Assembly: GCA_027186245.1 (NCBI GenBank)
Contig: CP114500.1
Span: forward strand, 6,086,001-6,150,000
From: Coriaria nepalensis
Taxonomy: Eukaryota > Streptophyta > Magnoliopsida > Cucurbitales > Coriariaceae
DNA length: 64,000 bases
Direction of reading: 5' to 3'
The stretch's first letter is position 1, and every line of letters begins with the position of its first letter. The notes under the pieces were generated by a model that did not search any database, had not been told where the DNA came from, and saw nothing but the letters and a program-made list of their open reading frames with translations. Shown here one piece after another: positions 37,810-51,243 of this stretch. A program made the position numbers and the translations under genes.

Positions 37810-38756
37810 CACCTTTTTCTTCAATTTTTATATATCTTTACATCTTTAGCTAGCCAATGAAAGAAGGGGAAGTGTTCATCGTAAAGGATCAACTCATATC
37901 ACTTTACAGCTTGCATTGCAACATATTGTTATTACTGTTATGATATATTATGATGCAGAAAGTGATCTGTGGTAATCTGTATGCATTGAAAAGCATAGGC
38001 TAATTTCTATTATTATTGTTATGCAGAAAGTGAAGTGTATGAATTCAATTCGCGCACAGGCACAGACTAACTGCAGGGATTGTGCTTTACAGGGGAGATA
38101 GATATATTCATGCACAATTATCATGACTCATCAATCATATGCAGACAACAACTAAACTACAATCGTAACCCCTTTCTGGGTTTCTTATTTAACCAACTTG
38201 TCCACTTCCAATCAACTACAGCCTAGAGGTGAATGAGAGACTAATGATAAGGTAAGTGGATGTGGGTCCTGTGGGTCCAGGACCCATTTATTCATTTTGG
38301 CTTACCATAATATCGTTGAGTTTATGGTTTAAATTGCATTTTAAGTCAAATTGAAGTTGATGGATTTCCTTTACTATACAAATTTAGTACTATCAATACT
38401 TCATTCAAATAATTTAGACCCAAAAAGAAAAAAAAAATTGCTTCAAACAAAAGGGGGGAAGGGGGGAATCGTTTTTTTTTTTTTTTTTTCCAATTCATTT
38501 TCCAAATATTAAACTCAAAACAATAAAGTGATTTTTACCCAAATGAAAGAAAATAACACTTAAAGTCTTAACAAAAAAAAAAAGAGTATTTGAAAAGTAG
38601 ACTCATTATCACCCTGGGCTAACAAAAAATATTCCCAAAAAGAGGATCAAAATGGGCCTAAGAACTGCAGAGATTACATACAAAGAGAGGGCTCTGTTTT
38701 TTTTTTTTTTTTGGTGTATTTTTACAGTATGATAATTCCTATCTTATTTCATTAGT
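37810..38756. other. Intergenic between tRNA-Val and YUCCA 3' end
   Basis: AT-rich DNA with homopolymer runs (poly-T at 38472-38489 and 38698-38712). No gene recognised. Confidence 0.6.
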
Positions 38757-40247
38757 CTAGAACTGAGAAATACAACGTCTATGGCAAGCAGTATTAGCCT
38801 TCTTCTGCCTCGTTTCTTGCTTCCAGACCTTTCCAATATCCCTTGCTATTTGAACTGCATCCATGGATGCACCTGACAGTCCTCTCTTCGTAAAGCCGAC
38901 TGCATAGACACCATCTTTTCCTTTCCACCCGTTTGGAAGTTCCTCCTTTGGATACCCTTTCTTTGTGAACATCTCCCCTTCCTGCAAAAATATTTCATAT
39001 CATTATTAGAAAAAAAAAAAAAGAAGAAGAAAAACAGAAGAAACAAACAGATTGAAAACAGAGCTTTTTTTCTCTCACCTGAAGCCAAGAGGGAACATTG
39101 CTACGGTAACCAGTAGCAAGAATGACAGAATCAATCTGTATATTATCACCATTAACGAGCTCAACTTGGTTCTTGCTAAATCTCTTGATTCCAGGCACAA
39201 CCTTGATCTGACCTGCTTTGATTTTGTCGAATGTACCTATGTCCAAAACAGGGGTCTTTCCATCTCTGTTCTTGAGCTCTAATGGGCCCATTAATGGCCT
39301 CTTCAGTCCATATCTCTCCACATTTCCAAGCACAAACCATGCCAATATCAACATCACCTTGTCCACTAGCCATAGCGGGAGCCATTTCATCATCATAACG
39401 GCCAATTCAAACGTCGATTTTCCAAGTACTTCTCTAGGCAAAACATGAACCTATATACAAAACAAAAATGAAAAAAAAAACAAAACAAAACCATTAAAAT
39501 TTGAACACCCATTTATAGAAAAGACCCAAATAAATAAATAAAAGAAAAAGGATAATGAAAAAAAAAAAAAAAAAAACTTACCGAATCCCTAACAACCATC
39601 AATGGAGAGGCATTGTAGTTACAAAGGTCGAGAGAAACTTCCATGCCGGAATTTCCACACCCAACAACTAGAACTTTCTTCCCCTTGTAATTCTCCCCAG
39701 ACTTATACTCCGAAACATGAATAACATCTCCACCAAACTGATCACTAAGTCCATCAATTTCCGGAACAACACACTCTGCATTCTCCCCCGTGGCAACGAC
39801 GAGCCACCGGCAAATGTACTCGACCTCATTCTTGCGGGCCCATGTAGTCGTCGGTCCCCTGTTTGTGGAAACGGTCTTGACTCGCCAGAGCCCGCTGGTA
39901 TTATCGTAACGGGCCGACTGGACGCACTCATTGAATTGCGGGCCGATGTCGAAGTGCTTGGCATACGACTCGAGGTAGGACACGAACTGGTTCTTCGTGG
40001 GGTATTCAGGGAAGTGGTCAGGGAATGGGAGTTTAGGGAGTTGACAGAATTGTTTAGGCAGATGGAGTTTGAGCCTGTCATAAGTCCTCTTTTGCCATAA
40101 GGAGGCAATGCAGTCTGATTTCTCTAGCACTAGAAAGGGCACCCCTTGCTCTCTCAGGCAAGCAGCTGTGGCTAGACCAGATGGTCCTGCCCCCACTATT
40201 ATGGGACCATTGATCCAAATGCAACGACCAGAAAATAGGTTGTCCAT
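38757..40247 (-). CDS. YUCCA flavin-containing monooxygenase (auxin biosynthesis)
   Basis: Three exons: 40247-39582, 39450-39079, 38981-38757; 420 residues, the normal length. The enzyme converts indole-3-pyruvate to indole-3-acetic acid using FAD and NADPH. The FAD motif GAGPSG is at 19-24, the ATGENAE segment follows the first domain, the NADPH motif GCGNSG is at 196-201, and [13 protein letters not shown] closes exon 2 (334-346). The C terminus has [14 protein letters not shown] and ends HRRCISQF. The N terminus ([19 protein letters not shown]) is closest to the YUC8/YUC9/YUC2/YUC6 group in memory, and the position next to myosin XI matches YUC8. A TATTTAAA box lies about 160 bases upstream. 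Poly-A and poly-T runs lie in and just after the gene. Confidence 0.93.
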
Positions 40248-40405
40248 TTTCTGCTTTTGAAATGGATGTGAAAAATAGGCCTTTCTGTTTTTGGGTTTTG
40301 GTTAAGATTTTAAGGGAGCGAGAAAATGTGATGAATGTTTCTTTTTTTTTTTTTTTGTGTATGTGTTTTTGATTTGCAGTAAGAAGTGGATGAGGGGAGG
40401 GGGGG

Positions 40406-40413
40406 TTTAAATA
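40406..40413 (-). promoter_or_regulatory. Candidate TATA box of the YUCCA gene
   Basis: On the minus strand CCTATTTAAACC sits in a C-rich stretch about 160 bases before the start codon. Position and sequence fit a core promoter; there is no transcript evidence. Confidence 0.4.
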
Positions 40414-40419
40414 GGGGTG

Positions 40420-42097
40420 GGGGGGAAGAGGATCACAACTTCATGTTGATTAGGGCATGTTGTTAGGGATATATTTAGTCGATGAACAGGTGTACTATCC
40501 AATATCCATGACTAGATTCTTACATTCTTTACTACAAACGAGAAAATCCTAATTAATACTTTAATAACTATTAATTAATCTCTAAGTCTCACATTAGTGA
40601 AAATTCCTAAATCTCACATTAGTTAATAGCTCTCATTCCATCATTTGCTTCCAAGTGTCCTCTCTATTGATAGAACACTCGTCCCCTTCTAACTCATGCA
40701 TATTGAGCTTTTGTTAATTAATTAGTAGAGAATTAAGTACACCAACTAGGGTTAGGGCACGTACTTGTATGCATCGAGTAGTGAGTCAAGTACAGATATA
40801 ATCTTTTTGGTGAGCATGTAGATGAGTTATATATGGAGATTGAGAAAAGAAAAATGATGGTCCCCCCACTTGATCATCGCCCACTTAAAGCTGATGAAAT
40901 AAAAAGAAATTGATGAGGGAATGAAGCTGGGAGAGGGAAGCATGTGCTTGAAACCCTGAATACACATGAGAATATCTTCTTTTCATGTAAAGATTATGAG
41001 CAATGAGTTTGGCAACTTCTATATGCCCTATTCCTATATTATATATATATATATATATATTACAACACAACATTCTTCCCGTCCCTAACTCAATTTTTAT
41101 TTTTGAATACATAATTTGTACGTTAGGTAATGATCATTTTATTATTATTGTTCATTTATTTTCTTTTTCTTTTTTTTTGTGTTTGGGGGGTTAGCCCGTG
41201 CAATTTAGGGATGTAAAGTACATGAGATTTGAAGATCTAAAGATTATGGAATAGATGTAGTTATGATCACTTGACTAAACCCACTACGTAGCATCAATAT
41301 TAAGTTTGATATATATATATATATGTAATAATTAATGGACTTAAATATACATATAGTAAGTTTTTTCTCCTATCATGATCTAAAGAGGTTTTTTTATAAT
41401 GGTCCTCGTACGATCTTTGTTAGGCAAAAAAAAAAAAAAAACATATATAGAGGAATATTAATTGCGGATTTTTCATTTGCAATTGGGGATGAAAAATTGG
41501 TTTAATTAAGTTCTAGAAACAGATTATCACATTTTATGTATACAATACAATGGCATAGCTAGAAAATTGGGGAAGGGAGGGGTCAATGAAATTAGCATAG
41601 TTGTTGGGAGTTCGAATTTGATTTCGTGGGTTTAAATTAAGAACTTCGAACTTAATTGAGATAGATCTCAAATATATTTTAATATCAACTAAAAAATATT
41701 TGTTTTCAGACCAAATCGATCGATCATATAGTTGTAAATTGAATAAAGCTACATATATAGAAGACCTGTTTTTTTCTTTTTTCTTTTTTAACTCTAAATT
41801 ATTCACTTAAGTATTAATCAATTTAACTTCATAAATTTCATTTTAAGTGGTGCCGAAAGTAGAGTAATAATATGAATATATGATGGATGTTAAGTGTAAG
41901 CACACAAATCCAAAAGAAGCAAACAAAAAAGTAATTAAAGAGAGGGAGGTGATGGATGGAGGAGTATGTAGAGATAGCTAGGGATAAGTGTTTTTGTTAT
42001 CCCAAGCTGCTACCACCAGCCTTGCAGTTTCCAAATGCTATTCGGCCACCTTGAAAGGTGCAGAGGAAGTTAGCTTGGTTTCTACTTTTAGCTTATA

Positions 42098-42137
<40 letters not shown>

Positions 42138-43780
42138 GTAGCTAGGGCTTTTTGTTTATGCTTTCTGTGCAGGGTTGGCAGTACCTCCTAATTAGAAGCT
42201 ACCGCGTTGCTCATTTTCACACTAATTATATATCTTTTGGCGGTGTTCGAATTACTAAATGATTAGTTATTATATTATAAAAACTAGCTACATATATAAT
42301 AATAATGAGTTTGAATGACGCGTAGAGAAAAAAGCTGAGTTGTAGCACTGAAAGGCAAAACCATTGGGATATGATCACTGCCTTTCAAAACCCTAGCTAG
42401 CTTGCATTTTCATTTGCATGGCATGCAGGCTGCCCATACCTTTTTTTCTTTTCTTTTTCCAACTGCCATGAGCAGAAAGTTCATTTCAATATGGGTTTGG
42501 GATATTGACGATGTCATTAGTTAATTAAATTTAATAGTTAATACATATCGAATGAATAGAGTTCTAGCTGGAAACTTGGACGACTGTTTGGAGAAATTCG
42601 TATGCAAATTAATGTGTCCATTAAGGAATTAGGGTTTCATTTATATATACAACTATATATGTACTTATTATTATGTGCGTCATTTATATGTTGTGAATGG
42701 ATTGACACATTCCATTCAATAACCTGTAAGATAGCATAGTTATCATGGGAGGGTTAATGATATGTGCACATTCCACATCGGTTATATAAGAAAAATGATA
42801 TTTTTTAAAAATTTTATTCCTAGTTATTGAATTAATCTTTTAGGATGAGCTTTTATTTTTATTTTTAAAAAAGCTTTAAAATCATAATATTTTGTGTTTT
42901 TTTTTTAGAATGGACGTAATTCAAAATTAGTAATCTGAAAAATAATTATTTGATGTCTAAAAATATTTAAAGTGAAAATCGGTCAGAGAGATTGTCATAA
43001 GTATTAATTTCTTAAGAGGTGTGTAATGCTACTCAGATTTCATATTGTATACAATTGACACCAAAAAACATATGTGAATTCTTAAATTTTCAGAAAGTCT
43101 ACTACTTATTTAACTAGTATTTTAGGATTTTGGCCCCAAAAAATATAAAACAAGTATTATAGGAGCAACTCTTACTTAAGTTTTAAGGTTGTAACTATTG
43201 ATATCAAACCTCACACATTTATTAATTAAATAGACAGATTCATGCATATACAATACAAAACTGATTATACTCAATCACATGTGTTAATCATTTCGTGTTG
43301 CGTCATATCGTGATAGTAATGAGTTTTTCATGATTAGCTTGAAAGACTCGAGTTTTTCATGCATGCATTATAGTTGTATTAATTCCCTCAAAATGGGAGA
43401 TAGTAATGAGGCTAAATACTATGAATGCCGCACTAAGTGTTTGTGTATTGATCCAATCAATAGGTTATCGAGGAGTTTGTACATGCATGCACACAAAAAA
43501 ATGATCGAAGACAGTCTTTAAAACTTCAAATTACATATAGTATTGTAGAGATTTTCGTGGAATAGCTAAAACTTTACAATGTTTAGTAGCACCATTAGAA
43601 ACTATGATATACTAATTTCATAAATCAAATAGTTTAATTAATAAACTTCCAATTCGCGAATTCTAAACACTAATAACAGTCTTCATCGTAATTGTTAACA
43701 ATATAGTAGGGTTTTCTACGACAATTGGTGTTGTAACAGCTTCAATCATTGTCGTCTTGGGAACTATACTTTGGATCATA
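40420..43780. other. Gene-poor intergenic DNA upstream of YUCCA
   Basis: AT-rich, with AT dinucleotide runs near 41038-41061 and 42099-42131. No convincing coding region on either strand. A small stem (GAAAGGCA/TGCCTTTC, about 42349-42396) is too short to call a precursor RNA. Auxin-gene regulatory sites may lie here but cannot be shown by reading. Confidence 0.6.
42099..42131. repeat. AT dinucleotide microsatellite
   Basis: About 32 bases of uninterrupted AT repeat. A similar run is at 41038-41061. Confidence 0.9.
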
Positions 43781-43783
43781 TTG

Positions 43784-44032
43784 TAAAGTGCTAAAGGCTA
43801 AAAACCCCTTGCATTTTGTAAGAGGGGTTAAAGTTCTCTTGTATTTTAGAATAAGTAAAAAGACCTCGTACATTTTGTAATAGGTGCTAAAAACTCCCTC
43901 TTATATAATGTTTTGTTTCTCATTAACGAAATGTTCATATCATAAAATACAAAGGGTCTTTGTATTTCTTTCAAAATGCAGGGTATTTTCAGTTCCTCAT
44001 ACAAAATATAGGGAGTTTTTAGCCTTTAACCC
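43784..44032. mobile_element. Mutator-like MITE with target-site duplication
   Basis: About 245 bases with inverted ends. The left end GTGCTAAAGGCTAAAAACCCC mirrors the inverse of the right end, GGGTTAAAGGCTAAAAACTCCC, and the match extends inward through GCATTTTGTAAGAGG and TATTTTGTATGAGG. ATTGTAAA flanks both sides (about 43780-43787 and 44034-44041), matching the 8-11 base duplication of Mutator-type transposition. It has no coding capacity. The inner motifs resemble those of the larger element at 2258-3271. Confidence 0.65.
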
Positions 44033-44041
44033 AATTGTAAA

Positions 44042-45820
44042 ATAAATTAGTTTATGCTTAGATAAATTAGAATTGGAACTAAAAGAGTGTCAAAAATTAT
44101 TAGGGTAGATCTATTAAACTCAAATATTTTGTGAAGTTATAGTTTAGAATGATGTTATTGTTAAGACTTTACATTGATCTCATGTCAGAAATTGGTTGGC
44201 TAGTGTATATATATATATTAAGTGGAAATACGAGTGATTTGAACTGAGCACACCAAGAGGGATAGTTATTTGGAGTAAGTTCTAAGGGTTATTGTTGGTG
44301 TGCATTTATTGCTATGAGAGGTATGCCCGTAGGTCCGGCAAGGGATTTGCTCAAGATGTGGATTTATTGGATTCAATAGTCATGGTAGGAAGAAGAAGAT
44401 CGAGAGTTCTGGATAGAAGAAAAAATTCTTTAGAGGGATTATAGCTCTCATACCATAAACAAGAAACTTTCTTGACACTTTATGTGAATATATGCTTATA
44501 TTTAGGTCAAATACTAACTTTTGAAAAGTTAAAGGAGGGCAACCCTTTGACTCCGCTCCTAACTATAAGCACAACAACTTTTTCCGTTATCAACGTTACC
44601 ATATCTACTGCATCGCCCATTGCATCATCCACCACCGTCGATAGCCCCCACTGCTCATTGTCGCCGACACCACTTTCGTTGTTCTTAACATCACTGCCAC
44701 CTCCCACCACCACTTTTGGCACTACCGCTCCTACCATGTTGATCTCCATTTTTAGTTCTTCATTATATCTACTGTCTCAACCGTCATCATTAATGATAAT
44801 AATAATATTATAGATTTTAACATATATATTTCTTTTAAGAAACAAAAAAAAAATCATTTTTAACATATATAGAAGAGTTAAAAATTGTTAACCTTAAAAT
44901 TAGGTGTGTTTAATAAGAGGATACAAAATATTACATAATCACCAATAATAACAAAAACTTTCAACATATAGTATGAAGCCAAATTACCCGTTGGCTAACC
45001 CACTTGATTTAACCTGTTATGCTACATAAAAAATTATAAATCAATCTCATGCTAATTACTTAATTCTTTTTTACCCATTATTTATTTATTTATATTTTCT
45101 TCCAAAAAAAATTTTTCTTTCATATTTCACTTTTACCCCATCTACCCCCCCCCCCCCCTCCCCAAATACCAGGCCCAAGTTAACCATCACTGCCACCACA
45201 ATCACCATTATGATCGGAGTTAGAAGAGAACCTTGCTTGATTTTGATTGGAATTAGAAGAAAACCAGATTGATCGTGATTAGGGTTCAAAGAGATCTCGG
45301 GTTGCGATAGATACAGGTTGTCTTCGAACCTAGACACCATAGATTTGGGTTAAAACTCGAACACTGCACCATAAATCTTAATTCAAGCTCGAACCCAGAC
45401 CTCCATAAATCTAGGTTCATGCCTGAACGAGATCCATAGAAGAATGGGTTCGAGCACTAACCCAAATCTCATGGATCCAAGTTCGAAGATGGCCCCTTTA
45501 TCGTAATCAGGTTCTCAAATCCCAAACACGATTAATTCAGATATTTTTTTTAAACCTCAATCATAATTATTATGCGTTCTCTCTGAACTCCACTCCCAAT
45601 GGTGATTGTGGTGGCGCTATTAGTGTCATTGACATGGGCCCTGTATTAGGGGTTGCAGTGAGATAGATGAAAGTGTATGCCAGTCAAACCAATCAGATTT
45701 TTATTCGATGAGATAAATAATTTTATGTGATATTATCGTTATGCAGATATTAGCAAGACAATGAATATTATTATTAGTTATCACTATGAAAGACTGTTAT
45801 TATTTATCATTTTTATTAAT
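44042..45820. other. Intergenic, no gene recognised
   Basis: The Thr/Ser-rich frame at 44472-44813 derives from CCA/CTT-biased sequence and has no start context or homologue I know. A C14 run is at 45145-45158. From 45350 to 45500 there are loosely repeated AAATCT, GGTTCGAG and AACCCA words. Confidence 0.5.
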
Positions 45821-45822
45821 TT

Positions 45823-47551
45823 TGTTAGAATTAATATATTATGTTCTATAAATGCATATCATGATAAAATTCAATATCTTAAGATATGTGCTTCAGAGAC
45901 CATGATAGAGATCATGCTAATTGAGATTTAAGTTGCTTAAAGCTTGAGACATGAATTTTTTGTTGTCATAGGATCTCAAAAATAGACATTGATAATTCGG
46001 ATAGATAATCACATAGTTCATCACTTAAAGTGTTTAGGGTGGCCGATCTCATGTCCATTGATGTTAGTGGAACATCATAGTGATTATGTGGGTGTTTAGT
46101 AGAGATTAAAGATATCGAACGTGACACTTAGATAATTCTTAATAGTAATTAATACTAACTGTTAATAAAAATTATGTAGTGACTATATTACATGTAATCC
46201 TTAAACCTGAGATCACCATGATATCTTATATGCCGCTTTTCATGGTTTTGACATCATTCTAATTAGCCCGAGCTAAGGATGAACAAGGAGTGAACTGTTG
46301 AGTATAAAATATTATATATGCAAGTTATAAGTGATTAAGATTGAATCTATCACTTTTGTATTTGGAAATAGATCATATGAATTATATACTTCATTGAATA
46401 ATGAATTCTTGCAAAGTAGTATGGTATGAAAGAGTTTCGGTAAATCCATTGTCTATGTTCATTATGGATATAATGGTTCATATAATTTGTCTACTATCGT
46501 TTAATAGTTAAACCATATCTTAAGACAAATCGGGATATTGGCAAAATGAAATTATCATTTATTGTAAATATACTATAGTCATTGGAGATCTTTTAGAAGA
46601 TGATACTTCTCATCTCTCGGGTATCTTGATACTTTAATAGAAGTAAATCTTGACTTGGAGATTTAAGTTATTTAATCATGAGATGATTACGTTAACTGTT
46701 TAATTTAAAAAATATTTTATATTAAATGAATTTAATTATAAATTAAATAAAATAATAAAGCATTATGAAATACTCATGTCAGTGTAATATAGAACATAAC
46801 CAGTCACATATATAAGATTTGATAGTAACTCAGTTTAAGATTTATCGGGGAAATGAGAAAAACTGATTGTATCCCTTTTAAGGGTACAATGATAATTTGA
46901 CTTGTATTTGACTATAAAGGTAAAGTGATAATTATTAATTTGTTAAATCTAATATCGTGTAGTTATGCTAGCGCAACTAAGTATGCTATTAATTAATTAC
47001 AAAGGAACCTTTATTTAATTATAAGAGAATCCTAAAAGTTCGTATTAATAATTAGAAATTAAAGAGTTAATATGCTGAATTATTAATTAGATTTTCATAA
47101 ATCGAATAATTAAATGGTTGATTAATTTCCATGTGTTATGGCCCATGATATGGTTGGCCACATAGTATATAGGTTTGAACTATTGTTTCCTTATTTAAGT
47201 TAAGGAAACCTAATACTATAAGGAAATCTATCGTTATTAAGAAATCTTATACCTAGTGGAATTTTATAAATAGATCTCTTAGGTGGTTGAAAATCACTTG
47301 TTACTCCATCTCCTCTTAACCAAAATTGAGAGTGAGAAAATAGAAGATTTTTTTAATCCCCTTCCTTGAGCCTTTTGATTCATGAGTTGAATCTGTAAGT
47401 AAAAAATTAACTGAATGAACGAATTATATAAATTACGATTAGAGAATAAACACATGAGCATCTTAAATTTTCCCTATTATCGGTTTGAATTAGCAGTACC
47501 TTTAATTGAAGATTAAGTTTTCACGCACATGCTTAAAATAGTGATCCAACA
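45823..47551. mobile_element. Possible solo LTR or non-autonomous LTR element
   Basis: The segment starts TGTTAGAATTAA and ends GTGATCCAACA, the TG..CA inverted ends typical of copia-type LTRs. It has no long open frame and contains a TTTATAAATAG box near 47266 with a CT-rich leader-like stretch after it. No clear five-base target duplication was seen and there is no second copy in the window, so the call rests on ends and internal layout only. Confidence 0.35.
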
Positions 47552-48503
47552 AGAATCTTAATTTGGATATTATTAACGGCCTAAAGCCGGCCTAATTTGT
47601 AGAAGCTTTGACCAAGCCATGTGACATTTCCTAATTAAGAACAATTTTAGTCACTTTGACTCTGATAAAATTAACTAATTATAATTATACCTAACTCTGC
47701 AACTGTAATAACTGCAAAGAATCTGTTTTAGAACATGCTCGATCTGGTTCTAACTTCTAACTTCTAACTTCTAATTAAATATCTTTGACCATATAATTAG
47801 AGATGGGAAAAACACATGACTGCATGAGATCACATGGAAACTCAGTTCAAAATATATACATTCACAGGTTAAACGTTTATTAAGAAGTAAGTCAGAAATT
47901 TAATTACTTAGTAAACTAATTACATACACCAAAGTGGCAAAGCATGTGCAAATTCAAAATTTGACCCAAAAAAAAAAAAAAAAGAAATGCTATATATCAT
48001 TGATTCATTGTATGTATTCAAATTCTCAATTTTTTTTTTTTTCAAATTTGAAATTTAATAAGTTTTTCTTATCTCATGGCAATGTAGACCTAATTCACAG
48101 CTGAAATTCTTTGAAAAAACTGTTCTTTCAAATTCTTTGCAACATGTAACTTTACATGCAGTATTAAAATTATTGTGATTTACATGTAAAGTACATAAAA
48201 ATCACAATAACAAGTTCATAATATCATAGTCAAAGTAGTGTTGTGATTCGATAAGAAAGTGCTAGAGGGAATAGTTATTATTCTTAAAATCTGCAATCTT
48301 AACTTCTTAAATGTTAAGGTTTTTTAATATCTTAAACTTACATAAATTTTAAGTTTTTAATTTCTTAATTTTATTTTTTCGGATTACGGGTATCCGATCG
48401 AATACTCGTAATCAAACATATCAAATCTATAATGAATTTAATTAAATCAAATATCCACTCCAAATTTATCGGATCAATCGAATTCAAATATTCTGTATAT
48501 GCC

Positions 48504-48539
<36 letters not shown>

Positions 48540-49829
48540 ATAATGAAAACTAATAAGGGTGGTCCTATGGAGAGGTCCTTATGGTACCGAAAAGGCCCTG
48601 TAAGTGTTGGGCAGGCCCATAAAGCCCACGTGGATTGCTGATGGGGTTATCCATTACACTTACACATGTTTATAATTCCAAAGGCAGGAGGAAAGTTTGA
48701 TTTTGATTTTCGAATTTGCAGGTATTTTCACTACGGAGTCATTAATTGTGTATGTCAGCTAACTCATGTCTTTTGATATTACAATATTTATGATCATGGG
48801 CCTATAATTAGAGCATTTATATTGAATTAAATAAGAAATCGTCATGTCTTGTAAGTATTAGTAACTTTTATCTTAATTGTATCATCAAGATGTTTAAAAA
48901 TATATGTTACATCTCTAAGATCCTTAAAAGGTGACGTTACGTTCAAACATAATTGAGAATAAATTAAATTATGTTCATTATGTTTCAATTTCCACTACTA
49001 AATGTATGTTGTAATGTCTGTAAGTGTGAGGGAGAGTCACTATAGTTTGCTTCTCTATTAAATGTGAAATGAATGCATTGAGACGAAAAAATATGGTTTA
49101 ATTTTGTTTTCTAAATTACTTTAGCCTACTAAATATGCAATAAAAAGTCTAATAAATCTTAGTATTCCTTCCTTTGTGGACAGCTCAAAGAAGTCCTGGA
49201 ATTGTATTCCTTTGGACTTCTTATGGAGCTCGATGCCAATGCCCATTAATGGCCAATTTGAAGAATTTCTATTCTAGTATAGTCACATGACAACAGTTCC
49301 TTAATTGTTTGAACCGATACAAGAAAGCCTCGGCCAACTCACATGTTCCCATTGTAACCTCTGATTGGCTACGGTAGAACTGGTATGGAAATGCTGCTAT
49401 ATATTGCCAAGTCCTTATTGAGTTGGACAACATCCTAGTATACTAGGCAAAAGCCTGCCCTGTTAAAAAGTTGGCAAAAAGTCGAATTTGTACCCTATTA
49501 TTTCCATCGGCCTTGCCACATTGGACAGTAAAGCAGCCGATGTGCTCCACGGTTAATTGATTCAGATAATCCCCAGAGAATAAGGTGAAGTCCAAAACTA
49601 GGTATCAACGAGGGAAAGGTTCCCAGTAGATCTCCTCAAGATATGGCTTCTGGTATATAGGCCGGGGCGGCAGCCGGACGGCAGGATCGTAGATGTCCTG
49701 TATAAGGTTATAAAATTGATCTCAACTAACCCTCGGCAAGAGCGGCTCTTGGCCGGTTGGCGGCCTGCTGAGGCAAATTAGCACTGCAGAAACCAAAGCT
49801 AGAAATTCCTTCTCAGAAGTGGATAAGGA
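47552..49829. other. Intergenic, no gene recognised
   Basis: AT-rich, with an AT run at about 48510-48537. From about 49190 onward composition shifts and may be the decayed 3' (integrase-side) part of the gypsy element to the right, but no integrase motif could be confirmed. Confidence 0.5.
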
Positions 49830-51177
49830 AGAGGCTTTTCATTTCAAAGCTTGGCTGAAGTAAGCTATTGGCCTCTAGTTCTGCATCAAACTGCCCCAAT
49901 GCCAAGGCTGTAGGCATCAGGTTCAATGCTGAAAGACTATCTGAAACCTTGTTAGTGCTAACATCGGTGGAGCCCAAACTGTTTCTTTCAATCTTTGGAA
50001 TGCTTCCTCTACTTTAATGGACCATTTAAAAGCTTTTTTTTTTTTTTTTCCAGTAAGGCTGTTAGAGGAGCTGTTGAAATACCATACCCCTTGAACTTCC
50101 TATAATAGCCTGTCAAATTGAGAAACCCTCTTAATTCCTTGATGGTCTTCGGACTAGGTCAATCTCACATAGCCTGAACTTTCTTGAGCTTGCTTTCACA
50201 CCTTCCCTAGACATCCAATGCCCCAGGTAATCAACTTCTTGCACTCCAAATCTACATTTGGTTAATTTTGCAAATAGTATGTTGTATTTAAGGATTTTGC
50301 AAAATTTTCCTCAAATGTTCAGCATGTTCTATAGTAGTCTTGATGTATATCATGATGTCATTGACGAAGACTTAACACAAATTTTCTCAAATATGGTTTA
50401 AAAACAACATTCATAAGTGGCTGAAAAGTTGAAGGTGAATAAGTCCAAAACGCATTACCATGAATTCGTAATGGCCTTGTGCGAAAAGAAGTCTTTGGTA
50501 CATCTTCTGGCTTCATCCTGATTTGGTGGTATCGGGAAAGTAAATCCAATTTAGAGAACACATCTGCTTGATGTAATTCATCGAGAATCTCATCTACTAT
50601 AGGTATTTGAAATTTGTCTTTTACTGTTTGATTATTTAGAGCTCCGTAGCCTATGCACATCTAACAAGTGCCATAAGCTTTTTTTGACTAACAATACAAG
50701 TAAAGAATAAGGGCTCAAAATGGCTCGGATTATACCAGCTTGAAGTAGCTCTCTCACTATTTTTTCAATTTCCTCCTTCTGGTAGTAGGGGTAACGATAA
50801 GGTCTAACTGAGGTTGGTGAAGTGCCTTCTTGAGGACAATCTGATGATCATGGCTTCTAAATGGAGGAATTTCTTTGGCTCATCAAAAACTGAAGCATAT
50901 ACGTTTAAAATCTCCTATATCCAGCCTGGTACCACTGTATCTTTCTTCTCTGTATAGCTGGTAATTTGTGAAAACAAAAAACCCCTTTGACCTCTTTCTA
51001 GTGTATCTTCCATCTGGAACAATTGTGCATTAGCGGCTTGAAGCCCTATACGTTTCATATTTTTGTCCTTCCACTTGAATTCAAGAGTCAAGAGTGTTGA
51101 GATCCCACAAAATATGACCTAATGACTTCAACTAAGTTACTCCAAGTATCTTATCTCATCCTCCCAATGGCAAAGCA

Positions 51178-51243
51178 AAAAGATCAACCTTAGTAGCATT
51201 AGATTGAACTAAAAGATCAACCTTAGTAGCATTAGATTGAACT
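51178..51243. repeat. Perfect tandem duplication of 33 bases
   Basis: Bases 51178-51210 and 51211-51243 are identical. The duplication sits inside the gypsy remnant and keeps the local reading frame (33 bases is 11 codons). Confidence 0.95.

Noticed and set aside
42349..42396. Stem with GAAAGGCA/TGCCTTTC arms as a possible microRNA precursor
   Set aside because: The arms are only eight bases and match no plant microRNA I know.
44472..44813. Ser/Thr/Pro-rich frame of 113 residues
   Set aside because: It comes from CCA/CTT-biased DNA, lacks a signal peptide or homologue, and sits in gene-poor DNA.
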